The notes below the pieces were generated by a model. The model was not told where the DNA came from and did not search any database. It saw nothing but the letters and a program-made list of their open reading frames with translations. A program made the translations under genes and the position numbers. DNA of 64,000 nt from Micromonospora lupini (GTDB taxonomy: Bacteria; Actinomycetota; Actinomycetes; Mycobacteriales; Micromonosporaceae): assembly GCF_026342015.1 (NCBI RefSeq), contig NZ_JAPENL010000004.1:1-64000 (forward strand), written 5' to 3'. This document shows, piece by piece, positions 7,131 to 15,923 of the stretch (positions are counted from its first letter, which is position 1; each line of letters opens with the position of its first letter).

Positions 7131-8246
7131 ATGTCAGCCCAGGTCGACCTGGCCACGCTGCGGAAGCAGCTGGCAGCCGCTTTACGCCGGCGCGACCCGG
7201 CCGATCGGGCCATGTACGCGGAGGTGGTCGCGGCCGACGCCGCGGTGGCGCACCGCGATGTGCTTCAGGAACGCGACGTCGTTGCAGCGGCCCTGCATGT
7301 GCACCACGACTGGCCGATCAGCCGCATCGAGGGAGCCCTGCGTCTGGGGGCGAAGAACCGGGAGCCGCTGCGCGCCGCGCTCGCCGAGAACACCAACCCG
7401 CCGAACGTCGCCGAGCCGGCCGCGAAGCTGGCCGAGCTGGCCGAACTGGGCCGGGAGCTGCATACCCTACGGCAGGACGCCACCGAGGCGGCCGGCCGGG
7501 AGTGGGAGGCCGCGAAGGCCTCGCCCTTGCCGCCGGTCGAAGGGCTGCCTGACGTCCCCGAGCAGCGCGTCGAGGCAATCGGGAATCTGCTGCGGACCGT
7601 CCGGGCCGACCTGGCCCGGGTCGTGAAGATGCGTAACCAGGCGGCGGCCGGCATGGTTTCGCACCGGGGGTGGCCGACGGTGGCCGCAGCCCGGATTGCA
7701 GGCACCAGCGGCACCCGGCTCGACGAGACTCCGCCGGCGCCGGACAGCCCGGCCCTGCGAGACGAACTGCTGCGGCTGGCCCGTCACGGCCGGAGCCTCA
7801 CCGCCAAGATCGCCTCGCTTGAGGCGGAACAGCGCCGGCTGGCTCGACAGGTGCCGGCGCAGGTCAGGACCGAGCCGGTCACCGACGTGCCCGTGGCGCA
7901 GCTGCGCCGCAAGGTCGCCGCGGTCGCGAAGGTCGCGAGCCCGGAGGACCGAGCGGAGAAGGCCGACGAGTTGGCGAAGGAGCTGTACGACCTGCGCCGG
8001 CAGGTGATCGTCGAGCGCACGGCGGCCGCCGGGCACCTGCACGTCCACGAGGGTCGGCCACTGGCCCAGCTCGTGGAGGTCATCAGCCCCGGTTCGCGGA
8101 ACCAGTCGCAGCTGCGTACGCAGATCGACCGGCTCGGTGCGGCGCCGGCGAAGGTCCCGAACGCCGAGCAGGTGCTCGCGGACCGGGCCGAGGTGGCCCG
8201 GGCGATCACCGAGTTGCTGAGCGAGGTCCGCGCGCTGCGCGGATAA
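7131..8246 (+). CDS. Triplicated HTH-like/coiled-coil protein
   Basis: 371 residues from the ATG at 7131 (GGAGGA 11 nt upstream; a GTG at 7122 is also possible). Three copies of one unit can be read. Each is a helical arm of roughly 50-70 residues and then a box: ERDVVAAALHVHHDWPISRIEG, MRNQAAAGMVSHRGWPTVAAAR and ERTAAAGHLHVHEGRPLAQLVE, each followed by a Gly and an Arg/Asn-rich turn. The boxes resemble HTH units for low-specificity DNA binding. The length suggests an elongated nucleoid- or DNA-coating role, which is inference. It is a monocistronic unit with its own promoter and terminator. Confidence 0.65.
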   Translation: MSAQVDLATLRKQLAAALRRRDPADRAMYAEVVAADAAVAHRDVLQERDVVAAALHVHHDWPISRIEGALRLGAKNREPLRAALAENTNPPNVAEPAAKLAELAELGRELHTLRQDATEAAGREWEAAKASPLPPVEGLPDVPEQRVEAIGNLLRTVRADLARVVKMRNQAAAGMVSHRGWPTVAAARIAGTSGTRLDETPPAPDSPALRDELLRLARHGRSLTAKIASLEAEQRRLARQVPAQVRTEPVTDVPVAQLRRKVAAVAKVASPEDRAEKADELAKELYDLRRQVIVERTAAAGHLHVHEGRPLAQLVEVISPGSRNQSQLRTQIDRLGAAPAKVPNAEQVLADRAEVARAITELLSEVRALRG

Positions 8247-8255
8247 CGAACGACC

Positions 8256-8284
8256 TGGCGGCCCGGCACCGGGCCGGGCCGCCA
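8256..8284 (+). terminator. Terminator-like stem
   Basis: 12-bp perfect stem TGGCGGCCCGGC / GCCGGGCCGCCA with a 5-nt loop and no T tract. Hairpin copy 7 follows. Confidence 0.6.
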
Positions 8285-8291
8285 TCGAGCG

Positions 8292-8308
8292 GCGGGTGAG
8301 CGACCCGC
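8292..8308 (+). promoter_or_regulatory. Internal hairpin, copy 7
   Basis: GCGGGT-GAGCG-ACCCGC with no visible -10 box, 19 nt before the GTG at 8327. Confidence 0.75.
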
Positions 8309-8326
8309 TGACGTGAAGGGAGCACG

Positions 8327-8638
8327 GTGGACAGCGGAAACATCACATCCGGCAACCAGGACCGGGACACGGCCGGCGACCAGGCGGCCCGAGAGCAACT
8401 GCGCCGCTCGGCCGTGTGGGCGGACATCGTCGATACCAGTGAGCAGATCAACGAGGGTGGCGAGCCATCACGCCTCACTGTGCTGCACGAGCACCGCGCG
8501 GCACAGTGGCGCCGCTACGCCGGCCTCGCTCCGGAGGCCGGCTACGCCACGGCGGCGAGCATCGCCGCGCAGCTCGACGACGAGAAGGCAGCCGGGTACC
8601 TGGCCGCCACCAACAACCAGGGTGAGGCTGCGGCATGA
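8327..8638 (+). CDS. Unknown small acidic protein
   Basis: 103 residues, GTG start with AAGGGAG upstream. Mostly charged and Ala-rich, probably helical (AAREQLRRSAVWADIVDTSEQINEGG; HEHRAAQWRRYAGLAPEAGYATAASIAAQL). Its stop overlaps the ATG of the next gene (ATGA), so the two are coupled. No family recognised. Confidence 0.6.
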   Translation: MDSGNITSGNQDRDTAGDQAAREQLRRSAVWADIVDTSEQINEGGEPSRLTVLHEHRAAQWRRYAGLAPEAGYATAASIAAQLDDEKAAGYLAATNNQGEAAA

Positions 8639-9501
8639 GCGACGTGAACACGCCCAACAGCAGCATCACCCCGGTGTTCGTCCCGAACTACCAGTCGAAT
8701 CTGCTGGCGGGCAACACTCACCACTACGGCCCGAACGGCCGGATCCAGGGCGTGGACTTCTACCGGGTGGCGATGACCGTGATCGTCCCCGCCGAGCCCA
8801 GCGACGCACGCACGGACCTTGAGGACTCGCTCCGCGAGGACCACCGCCGTCCGGGGCAGCCGTACGGGCTCGCGCTCCTGGAGTCGCAGCAGTTCGGCGT
8901 CATGCTGCTGACGGAACCGTCGACGATCGAGGCTTTCCGCAGCGGCACGGCCGTGTTGCCCGGCGGCGCGGACGCGACCATCTACGGCGGCTGGCCATCG
9001 TGCGGCTACGGCCCCTGGGAGAAGATCATCCCGGCGGCGACCTGGTACCCCGGGGGCACGGGCATCCTCGACGAGTTCGAGGGCGTCGACGGCGCCAAGG
9101 TCACCCTCTACGAGTACACGGTCGACGAGGGATTGGCCTGGAACCGGCGCGGTACGCCCACGGGCAAGACGACCGCCATGGTGGGTTGGCACTGCGACCG
9201 CTGCCACCGTCCGTACGAGATGGAGTTCGACGAGCGGTTCGAGAACCGGGGTCCGCATGACCGGCAATGGGCAGGCCGGAACGCCCGTGGCCACGCCCGC
9301 GGTCAGGACGGAAAATGCCGGCCCCCACGGGGCGATCTGGAAGAGCTCGTCTCCGCCGTGGCGTCGGACCTGCGGGGCTACCGGGTGGAGGTGCCGTCTC
9401 AGGCGGCGTCCTGCGCTGCCGAGGAGGGATGCGCGCGGGTACGGCACGCGCGGGCGGTCACGGCGAGGCTGGCCTCGGCTGCGGGTCAGACCGGCCGGTG
9501 A
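8635..9501 (+). CDS. Unknown protein with CxxC zinc site
   Basis: 288 residues, translationally coupled to the preceding gene. The first 200 residues look like a compact alpha/beta domain (DFYRVAMTVIVPAEP, YGLALLESQQFGVMLLTEP). It is followed by a WHCDRCHRPYEME segment that could bind zinc and a C-terminal part with more cysteines (SCAAEEGCARVRHARA). No known family recognised. It ends the unit before the ftsK-like gene's terminator/promoter. Confidence 0.6.
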   Translation: MSDVNTPNSSITPVFVPNYQSNLLAGNTHHYGPNGRIQGVDFYRVAMTVIVPAEPSDARTDLEDSLREDHRRPGQPYGLALLESQQFGVMLLTEPSTIEAFRSGTAVLPGGADATIYGGWPSCGYGPWEKIIPAATWYPGGTGILDEFEGVDGAKVTLYEYTVDEGLAWNRRGTPTGKTTAMVGWHCDRCHRPYEMEFDERFENRGPHDRQWAGRNARGHARGQDGKCRPPRGDLEELVSAVASDLRGYRVEVPSQAASCAAEEGCARVRHARAVTARLASAAGQTGR

Positions 9502-9547
9502 TCAGGCCGCAGCACCTGCCCGCGCTGCGCCAGATGTGAACGAAACC

Positions 9548-9587
9548 GACGCCCCCGGCGCGCAAGTGGTTGCGCACCGGGGGCGTC
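9548..9587 (+). terminator. Terminator stem carrying an operator and the ftsK-like -35
   Basis: GACGCCCCCGG / CCGGGGGCGTC outer stem with an inner GCGCAA-GTGG-TTGCGC palindrome (9560-9575). The TTGCGC half is the -35 of the next promoter. Confidence 0.7.
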
Positions 9588-9627
9588 AGTTCATACAGTT
9601 GAATGGATGCAGGGGTGAGCGACCCCT
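9570..9627 (+). promoter_or_regulatory. Early promoter with 5' hairpin, copy 8 (AGGGGT/ACCCCT)
   Basis: TTGCGC, 18 nt, TACAGT (9594-9599), then hairpin AGGGGT-GAGCG-ACCCCT (9611-9627). Both arms differ from the consensus yet still pair, which is strong compensatory evidence. Confidence 0.75.
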
Positions 9628-9643
9628 CCCGGGAAGGACCGAC

Positions 9644-12001
9644 ATGGCCGCCAGACGCACCACTCGTACCCCGGCAAGCCGCACCGGCCGCACGCCGGCA
9701 CGGCGCCCGACGACCACCCGCAACCCGAAGCGCCCCAGTACCCGACGGCCCAGCCGGAAGTTCGGCAACGGCAAGAAGGCGCTCACACTCGCCGTCGCCG
9801 GCAGCCTGCTGGCCGGCCGGTGGCTGCACCACCGCTACGGCGATCGCGTCCACGTCGACCCCGCGCACCGCCGGATCGGCGCGGGCCTCCTCACGGCCGC
9901 CACCGCGGTGGTCGCGGCCGCCGCGGTGTGGTTCCACCGGGCCGGTCCCGTCGGTGAGTACGCCACCGTCGCCGCCACCGCGCTGGTCGGCTTGGTCGCC
10001 TACCTCGTGCCCGCGCTCCTCGCAGTTCGGGCTGTCCGCCTGATGCGCCCCGTCGGCTTGTTCCACCGCCCGCGCATCGTCGGCTGGACAGCCCTCTACG
10101 TCGCCGGCGCGGGACTGCTGGATCTCATCCTGGCCGGACGGCCGGACAGCGCCGCCGGTGGCTTCCTGGGCCGCCTCGGCGGGCTCCTCGCCCGGGTCAC
10201 GGAGTCGTGGGTCGCCGCGTTGCTGCTGTCGCTGCTCCTCGCTTTCGGGCTGATCGCGGTGGGAGCGCACACCGCCAGCCGCAACGGCCTGTCCGCGGTG
10301 CAGCGTCGCCGACACCGCCAGGTTCAGGCGGACGAGCCCGTCGACGAGCACGAGTCCGACGGGCAACTGGACGACGTCGACGCGGACGACGCGCCCACGG
10401 GCCCTCCGGCCGCTGCTCCCGTCTCGCCCGCTCCCATCTCGTCCGCTCCGGTGTCGCCGGCGGCGCCGGTCTCCCCGGCTGGGCCGAGCGCTCCGGCGCA
10501 GCCGGTCCCCGCTCGTTTGCGCGGGGAACAGCTGACCCTCCCGGACGGCTACCGGCTGCCGCCGACCAACCTCCTGGCCGCCGGGCTCCCGGCGAAGACC
10601 CGCACGGCCGCGAACGACGAGGTTGTTGCCGCGCTGACCGAGGTGTTCGAGCAGTTCGGCGTGGACGCCAAGGTGTCAGGCTTCAAGCGGGGTCCGGCCG
10701 TGACCCGCTACGAGGTGGTGCTCGGCCCGAAGGTGAAGGTCGAGGTCGTCACCCGGCTGGAGCGCAACATCGCCTACGCCGTCGGGTCGTCGGAGGTGCG
10801 GCTGCTCGCCCCGATCCCGGGCAAGAGCGCCGTCGGCGTGGAGATCCCGAACAAGGACCGGGAGATCGTGACCGCCGGGGACGTGCTGCGATCGCGGCCA
10901 GCCGCCAAGGACCGGCACCCGATGGTGGTGGCGCTCGGCAAGGACATCGAGGGCGGCTATCTGGTGGTGAACCTCGCGAAGATGCCGCACCTGCTGGTGG
11001 CAGGGGCCACCGGCGCCGGGAAGAGTAGCTTCCTCAACTCCCTGCTGGTGTCCATCCTCAGCCGGGCCACCCCGGACGAGGTGCGGCTGCTGCTGATCGA
11101 CCCGAAGCGGGTCGAGATGACCGGCTACGAGGGCATCCCGCACCTGGTCACCCCGATCGTCACGAACGCGAAGAAGGCGGCCGACTCGCTGGACTGGGTC
11201 GTGCGCGAGATGGACATGCGCTACGACGACCTCGCGGCCAACGGGGTCCGGCACATCGACGACTTCAACCGCAAGGTCCGCAACGGCGAGATCAAGGCCC
11301 CGCCGGGCAGCGAACGGGAGATGCGTCCGTACCCGTACCTGCTGGTGATCGTGGACGAGTTGGCGGACCTGATGATGGTCGCGCCTCGCGACGTGGAGGA
11401 CTCGGTCGTCCGGATCACCCAGCTGGCCCGGGCCGCAGGCATCCACCTGGTGCTGGCCACCCAGCGTCCCTCGGTCGACGTGGTGACCGGTCTGATCAAG
11501 GCGAACGTGCCGTCCCGGTTGGCGTTCGCGACGTCGTCCCTCGCGGACTCGCGGGTCATCCTGGACCAGCCCGGCGCGGAGAAGCTCCTCGGCCAGGGCG
11601 ATGGCCTGTTCATCCCGATGGGCGCGTCCCGCGCGGTCCGCTTCCAGGGGGCGTGGGTGACCGAGAAGGAGATCGCCGCGGTCGTCGCGCACTGCAAGAA
11701 GCAGCGGGAGCCGGAGTTCCGGCCGGACGTCGTCGGGGCGTCCTCGACGCCGGCGAAGGCCGTCGAGGACGCCGGTGACGACCTGGACCTGCTGGTGCAG
11801 GCCGTCGAGCTGGTGGTGACCACGCAGTTCGGCTCCACGTCGATGCTGCAGCGCAAGCTGCGAATCGGGTTCGCCAAGGCGGGCCGGCTGATGGACCTGA
11901 TGGAGGCCCGGGGGATCGTCGGCCCGTCGGAGGGGTCGAAGGCTCGTGACGTACTGGTGAAGCCGGACGGGCTGGAGGAGGTGCTCGCCGACCTGCGGTG
12001 A
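9644..12001 (+). CDS. FtsK/SpoIIIE-type membrane DNA translocase
   Basis: 785 residues from the ATG at 9644. A Lys/Arg-rich N-terminus precedes four to five TM segments within residues 46-210, then an Asp/Pro/Ala-rich linker. The motor follows, with Walker A GATGAGKSS (454-462) and Walker B VIVDELADL (Asp571, Glu572). A C-terminal winged-helix gamma-like domain completes it (FGSTSMLQRKLRIGFAKAGRLMDLMEARGIVG). FtsK proteins pump double-stranded DNA along a membrane-bound hexamer. The complete alpha-beta-gamma order resembles cellular FtsK more than the shorter actinomycete transfer protein TraB. It is flanked by its own promoter and terminator. Confidence 0.9.
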   Translation: MAARRTTRTPASRTGRTPARRPTTTRNPKRPSTRRPSRKFGNGKKALTLAVAGSLLAGRWLHHRYGDRVHVDPAHRRIGAGLLTAATAVVAAAAVWFHRAGPVGEYATVAATALVGLVAYLVPALLAVRAVRLMRPVGLFHRPRIVGWTALYVAGAGLLDLILAGRPDSAAGGFLGRLGGLLARVTESWVAALLLSLLLAFGLIAVGAHTASRNGLSAVQRRRHRQVQADEPVDEHESDGQLDDVDADDAPTGPPAAAPVSPAPISSAPVSPAAPVSPAGPSAPAQPVPARLRGEQLTLPDGYRLPPTNLLAAGLPAKTRTAANDEVVAALTEVFEQFGVDAKVSGFKRGPAVTRYEVVLGPKVKVEVVTRLERNIAYAVGSSEVRLLAPIPGKSAVGVEIPNKDREIVTAGDVLRSRPAAKDRHPMVVALGKDIEGGYLVVNLAKMPHLLVAGATGAGKSSFLNSLLVSILSRATPDEVRLLLIDPKRVEMTGYEGIPHLVTPIVTNAKKAADSLDWVVREMDMRYDDLAANGVRHIDDFNRKVRNGEIKAPPGSEREMRPYPYLLVIVDELADLMMVAPRDVEDSVVRITQLARAAGIHLVLATQRPSVDVVTGLIKANVPSRLAFATSSLADSRVILDQPGAEKLLGQGDGLFIPMGASRAVRFQGAWVTEKEIAAVVAHCKKQREPEFRPDVVGASSTPAKAVEDAGDDLDLLVQAVELVVTTQFGSTSMLQRKLRIGFAKAGRLMDLMEARGIVGPSEGSKARDVLVKPDGLEEVLADLR

Positions 12002-12009
12002 GAGTCCGT

Positions 12010-12054
12010 GTTGGGGCCCGTCGATCTGAGGGATCGACGGGCCCCAACTCTTTT
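12010..12054 (+). terminator. Strong intrinsic terminator
   Basis: 16-bp perfect stem (GTTGGGGCCCGTCGAT with its complement), CTGAGGG loop, then TCTTTT. Confidence 0.85.
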
Positions 12055-12087
12055 GGTAGTCTACGTGTGTGCGGGTGAGCGACCCGC
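12034..12087 (+). promoter_or_regulatory. Early promoter with 5' hairpin, copy 9
   Basis: TCGACG inside the terminator's 3' arm, 17 nt, TAGTCT (12057-12062), 8 nt, hairpin GCGGGT-GAGCG-ACCCGC (12071-12087). Confidence 0.7.
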
Positions 12088-12108
12088 CGATCATGGGAGA
12101 GTGCAGGC

Positions 12109-13959
12109 ATGGTCACTACGACCACCGGCGAGGTGGTGGACGTCGACACCGGCGTCACCGAGACCCAGGCGATGCTCATCCGAGCGTCCGTCGAGCATGA
12201 CGACGCCGCGGCCGCGCTGCACCGCGCCCGCGAGGACCGGGCCCGTGACGAGCAGTTCGTCGCGGGCGTCGCCGGCTGCGACTTCCCCCAGAACATCAAG
12301 GACCAGGCCCAGCAGGCCCTCGACGCCAGCAACACCAGGGTCGCCGCCGCCGAGACGCGCTTCGCGGGCGCCGAGGCGCGCATGGCGGCCGTCCGTGCGC
12401 TCGTCGACGCCATGCGCGGCCACAAAGACCTGGCCGTGCATGCCGCCGACCTCGGGGGAATGGCCGACCCGGCCGCGTACGGCACCACCAGCACAGGAGC
12501 ATCGGCCCAAGGCGACGCCCAACACGCGGCCAGCCCCTCAGGGAAGGAGACCAAGTTGAAGGATCGGCTGCGGTTGGCTGATCGGATAGTGCTCCGCGAC
12601 GGAGAACACGTCGTCGGCAGCGGATCCGTGGCGGGCTCCGACGGGGAACTGATGCTCGGCGCCGCCGTGGACACGCCCGACGGCCGCCAGGTCCACCTCG
12701 CCGCGCCGGTCTACCCGGACGACAAGGCGGCGTGGCGTGGCGGCCACGCGCCATCGCAGGCAACCGTCGTCGAGGACGGCGAGGAGCTCACCGTCGACAC
12801 GGGGGCCGACGTCACCGTCGTCCTGGACGCCGTCGACGCGGCCACGCTGCCGGCCCGGATCGACGAGATGATCGCCACGGCCACCGCAGGGGACAAGGAG
12901 TACCGGCAGCTGCTGAAGCAGAGCCTTCGCCTGTACGACGAGCAGACCCGTCTGGAGAGCCAGCGGTTCCCCGGCCAGGGGGAGGAGAAGATCCGCCTGG
13001 ACTGGCAGGTCCAGCAGCGGCTGACGGTCCAGGGACGGCGACGCCGCGACTACGAGCAGGTCGCGGCGAAGTTGAGCCCGCAGGACCGGGCCGTGTACGA
13101 CGAGCGGCAACGGCGCATCGACGCCGCCGGCCAGGACGGCTGGGAGCCCGGCCGGGAGGCCGACGCCGCCGAGATCTGCGGCGTGACTCCCGAGCAGTTC
13201 GCGGAGATCACCGAGATCGAGCGGACCGACGGGCGCCGACAGACGAGCGACCAGGTCAAGCGGATCGAAGAGCTGAAGTACGGCGGCGGTGACAGCCTGA
13301 ACCCGATCCTGCCTCCGCTGCTCGAACAGCAGGCGGCGCTGGTGTGCGGGCTGACGCCGGGCGAGTACCGGGAGATGGAGATCCTGGAGGCGATCCGGCC
13401 GCAGCGTCGGTACGCCTACTTGGACGGCCGTCGGATGCGGACCGACGCCGAGCAGGCACGCCTGGACGAGCTGTACGCCGCGCCCGCCGGCGTGACCGGC
13501 GCCAACCTGCGGGAGACCCACAAGCTGCGCAACCGGTACCGCGCCGGGCTGGAGAACCACCACTCCGGGAAGTGGGACCTGGCCGACGCCCGCGCCCAGC
13601 AGGCGGCGATGGAGACGACCGCCCAGCCGCTGGACCCGGCGGCGGCCGCCGAGCTGCGGCGGGTCACCGCGGACAGGGACGCGGTCGATCAGACGCTGGA
13701 TGCCCGGGGTGGCCTGGCGAGCGCCACGGTGGAGATCTCCGCTCGCAACGGCGGCGCCCTGGTGATCGAGGCCGTGCAGGAGGAAGAGGAAGGCGGGGTG
13801 CAGTACCGCGTCGACCGGAGGCCCGCCGACGCCGGCGAGGAGTGGAGCGTCGGGTACGCCACCGACCCATACACCACCACGGCGGCTGGACTGCGCAAGG
13901 TCGGCCGGCTGGCCGCAGACCTGGCCACCGCCAACACGGCCGACGACAAGCCGGCGTAA
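12109..13959 (+). CDS. Large unknown protein with coiled-coil N-terminus
   Basis: 616 residues, ATG with GGGAG upstream. The first 110 residues look coiled-coil (ASVEHDDAAAALHRAREDRARDE...RVAAAETRFAGAEARMAAVRALVDAM). A linker and a beta-rich part follow (IVLRDGEHVVGSGSVAGSDGELMLGAAVDTPDG is read across several strands). The rest is charged and helical (RRRDYEQVAAKLSPQDRAVYDERQRRIDAAGQDGW). The C-terminus is a small alpha/beta region. No known domain recognised. The size and monocistronic early-type control suggest a takeover or DNA-handling role, which is only a guess. Confidence 0.6.
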   Translation: MVTTTTGEVVDVDTGVTETQAMLIRASVEHDDAAAALHRAREDRARDEQFVAGVAGCDFPQNIKDQAQQALDASNTRVAAAETRFAGAEARMAAVRALVDAMRGHKDLAVHAADLGGMADPAAYGTTSTGASAQGDAQHAASPSGKETKLKDRLRLADRIVLRDGEHVVGSGSVAGSDGELMLGAAVDTPDGRQVHLAAPVYPDDKAAWRGGHAPSQATVVEDGEELTVDTGADVTVVLDAVDAATLPARIDEMIATATAGDKEYRQLLKQSLRLYDEQTRLESQRFPGQGEEKIRLDWQVQQRLTVQGRRRRDYEQVAAKLSPQDRAVYDERQRRIDAAGQDGWEPGREADAAEICGVTPEQFAEITEIERTDGRRQTSDQVKRIEELKYGGGDSLNPILPPLLEQQAALVCGLTPGEYREMEILEAIRPQRRYAYLDGRRMRTDAEQARLDELYAAPAGVTGANLRETHKLRNRYRAGLENHHSGKWDLADARAQQAAMETTAQPLDPAAAAELRRVTADRDAVDQTLDARGGLASATVEISARNGGALVIEAVQEEEEGGVQYRVDRRPADAGEEWSVGYATDPYTTTAAGLRKVGRLAADLATANTADDKPA

Positions 13960-14097
13960 CCGAGTGACGGATTCCGCGGTGCCCCGGCTTCGGTCGGGAC
14001 ACGCGCGGTGACCGCCAGATCGGCGGCGCGGCGGCCCCCCTCGCCTGGACAGCTTCCGGGGGCCGACCGCTACTCCCACAAGAGGAGCAGGACCATC

Positions 14098-14280
14098 ATG
14101 GCAAAGAGCACCAGACCCGGCACCTCGAACGCGACCGCCAACGCGGCCGGCACCACCCAGCTGGGCGACGGCTGCGTCGTGCCCAGCCAGACCGGTCGGA
14201 TGGTCACCTGCGAGCACGGCCCCGACGTCCCCGACCACATCGCCGCCCGGCAGGGCACCGCCGGGCACCAGCGGCAGTAG
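14098..14280 (+). CDS. Small unknown protein
   Basis: 60 residues from the ATG at 14098, with AGGAG 9 nt upstream. Low-complexity N-terminus (TRPGTSNATANAAGTTQLGDG) and a C-terminal segment with TCEHGPDVPDH. A plausible but weakly supported gene; no family recognised. The 138 nt upstream of it show no clear promoter. Confidence 0.5.
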   Translation: MAKSTRPGTSNATANAAGTTQLGDGCVVPSQTGRMVTCEHGPDVPDHIAARQGTAGHQRQ

Positions 14281-14301
14281 GCAAGCCCCAAGATCACCTT
14301 G

Positions 14302-14324
14302 TCATGCCTCCTATCGAGGCATGA
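14302..14324 (+). terminator. Inverted repeat, terminator or operator
   Basis: TCATGCCTC-CTATC-GAGGCATGA, a 9-bp perfect stem between two genes. No T tract follows, so an operator is equally possible. Confidence 0.45.
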
Positions 14325-14383
14325 ATGATCGGACCCGGACCGTACCGTCAGCCCCACTACAACGAGCACCACAGGAGGAAAGA

Positions 14384-15208
14384 GTGAGCACCAACAGCAG
14401 CACCGCCGAATCCAAGGCGGTGGACATGGCAGCCGTCCGGCAGATCGTCGACCGCGCGGTGAAGGCGGCGGTCCCGGCCAACCAGATGACCACCCGCAAG
14501 ATCCGGCCGGAGTCGGACTACGGCTTCCCCGAGCCGCAGCCCCTCGCCGGCCTGCAGGCCGCGCTGTCCGTCGCCCGGCTGGCGCAGAACCAGGCGTACA
14601 CGTTCGCCAAGGGACTGCGCGGCGAAGGTTCCTCGTGGGACGAGATCGCCGACCTGCTGGAGATCGAGTGGTCCGAGGACTACGTCCGGCGGGAACGGGC
14701 GTTCGAGCTGGTCGCCGGGCCCGTCTCCAGCTACAGCTACGACCGGTACGTGTTCTTCACCTGCGGCGGCCCCCGCGGCTGCGGCGAGCGCATCACCGAC
14801 CGTGGCCCGTACAACGGCTACCCCTCCGACAACGAGGACGGCCACACCGAGGGCTGCCGGCGGCTGGCCGCCGAGGTCGAGGCGTACCGGCGGAAGCAGG
14901 ACGAGCTGGATCGCCGGGCCGAGGTGATGGATGAGGCGCTCCCGCTCGTCACCGACACCTTCGGCAAGGAGACCGTGCGGCGGGTCCGGTACGTGCAGTC
15001 GCACGGCGGCCGCTACCAGGGCTGGTCGACCAGCGAAACCCTCGCCGTCGCCCTGGTGCTGCGCGACGACGAGCGGCTCGGCGAGGTCGGATACTCCGAC
15101 CATGAGGAGGCGCTGCGCCGGATCATGTCGGGCATGTCCACCCCGCCCCGCGACCCCGCCGGATGGCTGGCCACGGTCCGAGCCGCCGCGACCGGGCTGC
15201 AGGACTGA
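14384..15208 (+). CDS. Unknown protein with HTH-like segment
   Basis: 274 residues from the GTG at 14384, with a strong AGGAGG. The segment KGLRGEGSSWDEIADLLEIEWSEDYVRRERAFELV resembles the sigma-like HTH of small actinobacterial phage or plasmid proteins. It is followed by FFTCGGPRGCGERITDRGPYNG, with two cysteines and a late Cys (EGCRRL) that could form a metal site. The C-terminal half is helical. Possibly regulatory; no named family. Confidence 0.6.
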   Translation: MSTNSSTAESKAVDMAAVRQIVDRAVKAAVPANQMTTRKIRPESDYGFPEPQPLAGLQAALSVARLAQNQAYTFAKGLRGEGSSWDEIADLLEIEWSEDYVRRERAFELVAGPVSSYSYDRYVFFTCGGPRGCGERITDRGPYNGYPSDNEDGHTEGCRRLAAEVEAYRRKQDELDRRAEVMDEALPLVTDTFGKETVRRVRYVQSHGGRYQGWSTSETLAVALVLRDDERLGEVGYSDHEEALRRIMSGMSTPPRDPAGWLATVRAAATGLQD

Positions 15209-15296
15209 CGGCCACCAGCTACAACCCCGACCAGCTGAACCCGGTGATCACCCACCTCAAACAAGCCTGACCGCCCTCAGACCGTGAGGGGTTCGC

Positions 15297-15331
15297 GCGG
15301 GCCGGGACCACCCCTAATGGCCCCGGCCCGC
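15297..15331 (+). terminator. Terminator-like stem
   Basis: GCGGGCCGGG / CCCGGCCCGC, 10 bp with a 15-nt loop. A smaller CCCTCA/TGAGGG stem precedes it at 15274-15290. Confidence 0.5.
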
Positions 15332-15375
15332 ACCCATCCCAATCATCCCCGACCACCCAGGAGGAACCAGCCCTC

Positions 15376-15828
15376 ATGCCCACCACCAAACGGCCCCGAC
15401 CCCCGAAGACCCAGGACGACCCGGAGTTTGTCGCGCTGATCACGACCGTCGAAACCGTGCTCGCCGAGTGGTCCGGCCCGGGCCCGCTGCGACCGCACGG
15501 AGTCGCGCACCAGGACCCAAGCACCAGGCTCCTGACGTGGCACCTACGTGGCCTACCCGAGCAGCTAGACCACATCCTGGCCGCGCTGCGCGCCGCCGAG
15601 CCGGCCGAGGTCCGCCTGGCCCGCGTCCTGGCTGACATCGCGGCGCCCGCCACCTGGCAGAGCGACGCCCGGTCACCCGCGCGGCAGGCGCTGATCTGGG
15701 CGGCCCTCTCCTTGGCACACGAGGTCGGCCTCTCCGCCGGCGTCGACCACGACCCGACTGACCCCCGCCTGATCGTCGCCTACATCGAATTGCCCACCGG
15801 TCGAGTGTCGTGGCACCTGCCCGGCTGA
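15376..15828 (+). CDS. Unknown protein
   Basis: 150 residues, ATG with AGGAGG. A Pro/Lys-rich N-terminus is followed by a helical domain (EFVALITTVETVLAEW; PARQALIWAALSLAHEVGLSAGV) and a C-terminal beta segment (RLIVAYIELPTGRVSWHLPG). The shape fits a compact alpha/beta phage protein. No domain is recognised. Confidence 0.6.
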   Translation: MPTTKRPRPPKTQDDPEFVALITTVETVLAEWSGPGPLRPHGVAHQDPSTRLLTWHLRGLPEQLDHILAALRAAEPAEVRLARVLADIAAPATWQSDARSPARQALIWAALSLAHEVGLSAGVDHDPTDPRLIVAYIELPTGRVSWHLPG

Positions 15829-15875
15829 CCACCCCCGGGGCGGAGGGCGGGTCAACTACACAGAACACCACCTGA

Positions 15876-15906
15876 TAGAATAGGTGTGTGCGGGTGAGCG
15901 ACCCGC
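15876..15906 (+). promoter_or_regulatory. Early promoter with 5' hairpin, copy 10
   Basis: TAGAAT (15876-15881), 8 nt, hairpin GCGGGT-GAGCG-ACCCGC (15890-15906). The -35 is weak (TCAACT, 18 nt upstream). Confidence 0.7.
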
Positions 15907-15923
15907 CTAGATGGGGAGGCTGC

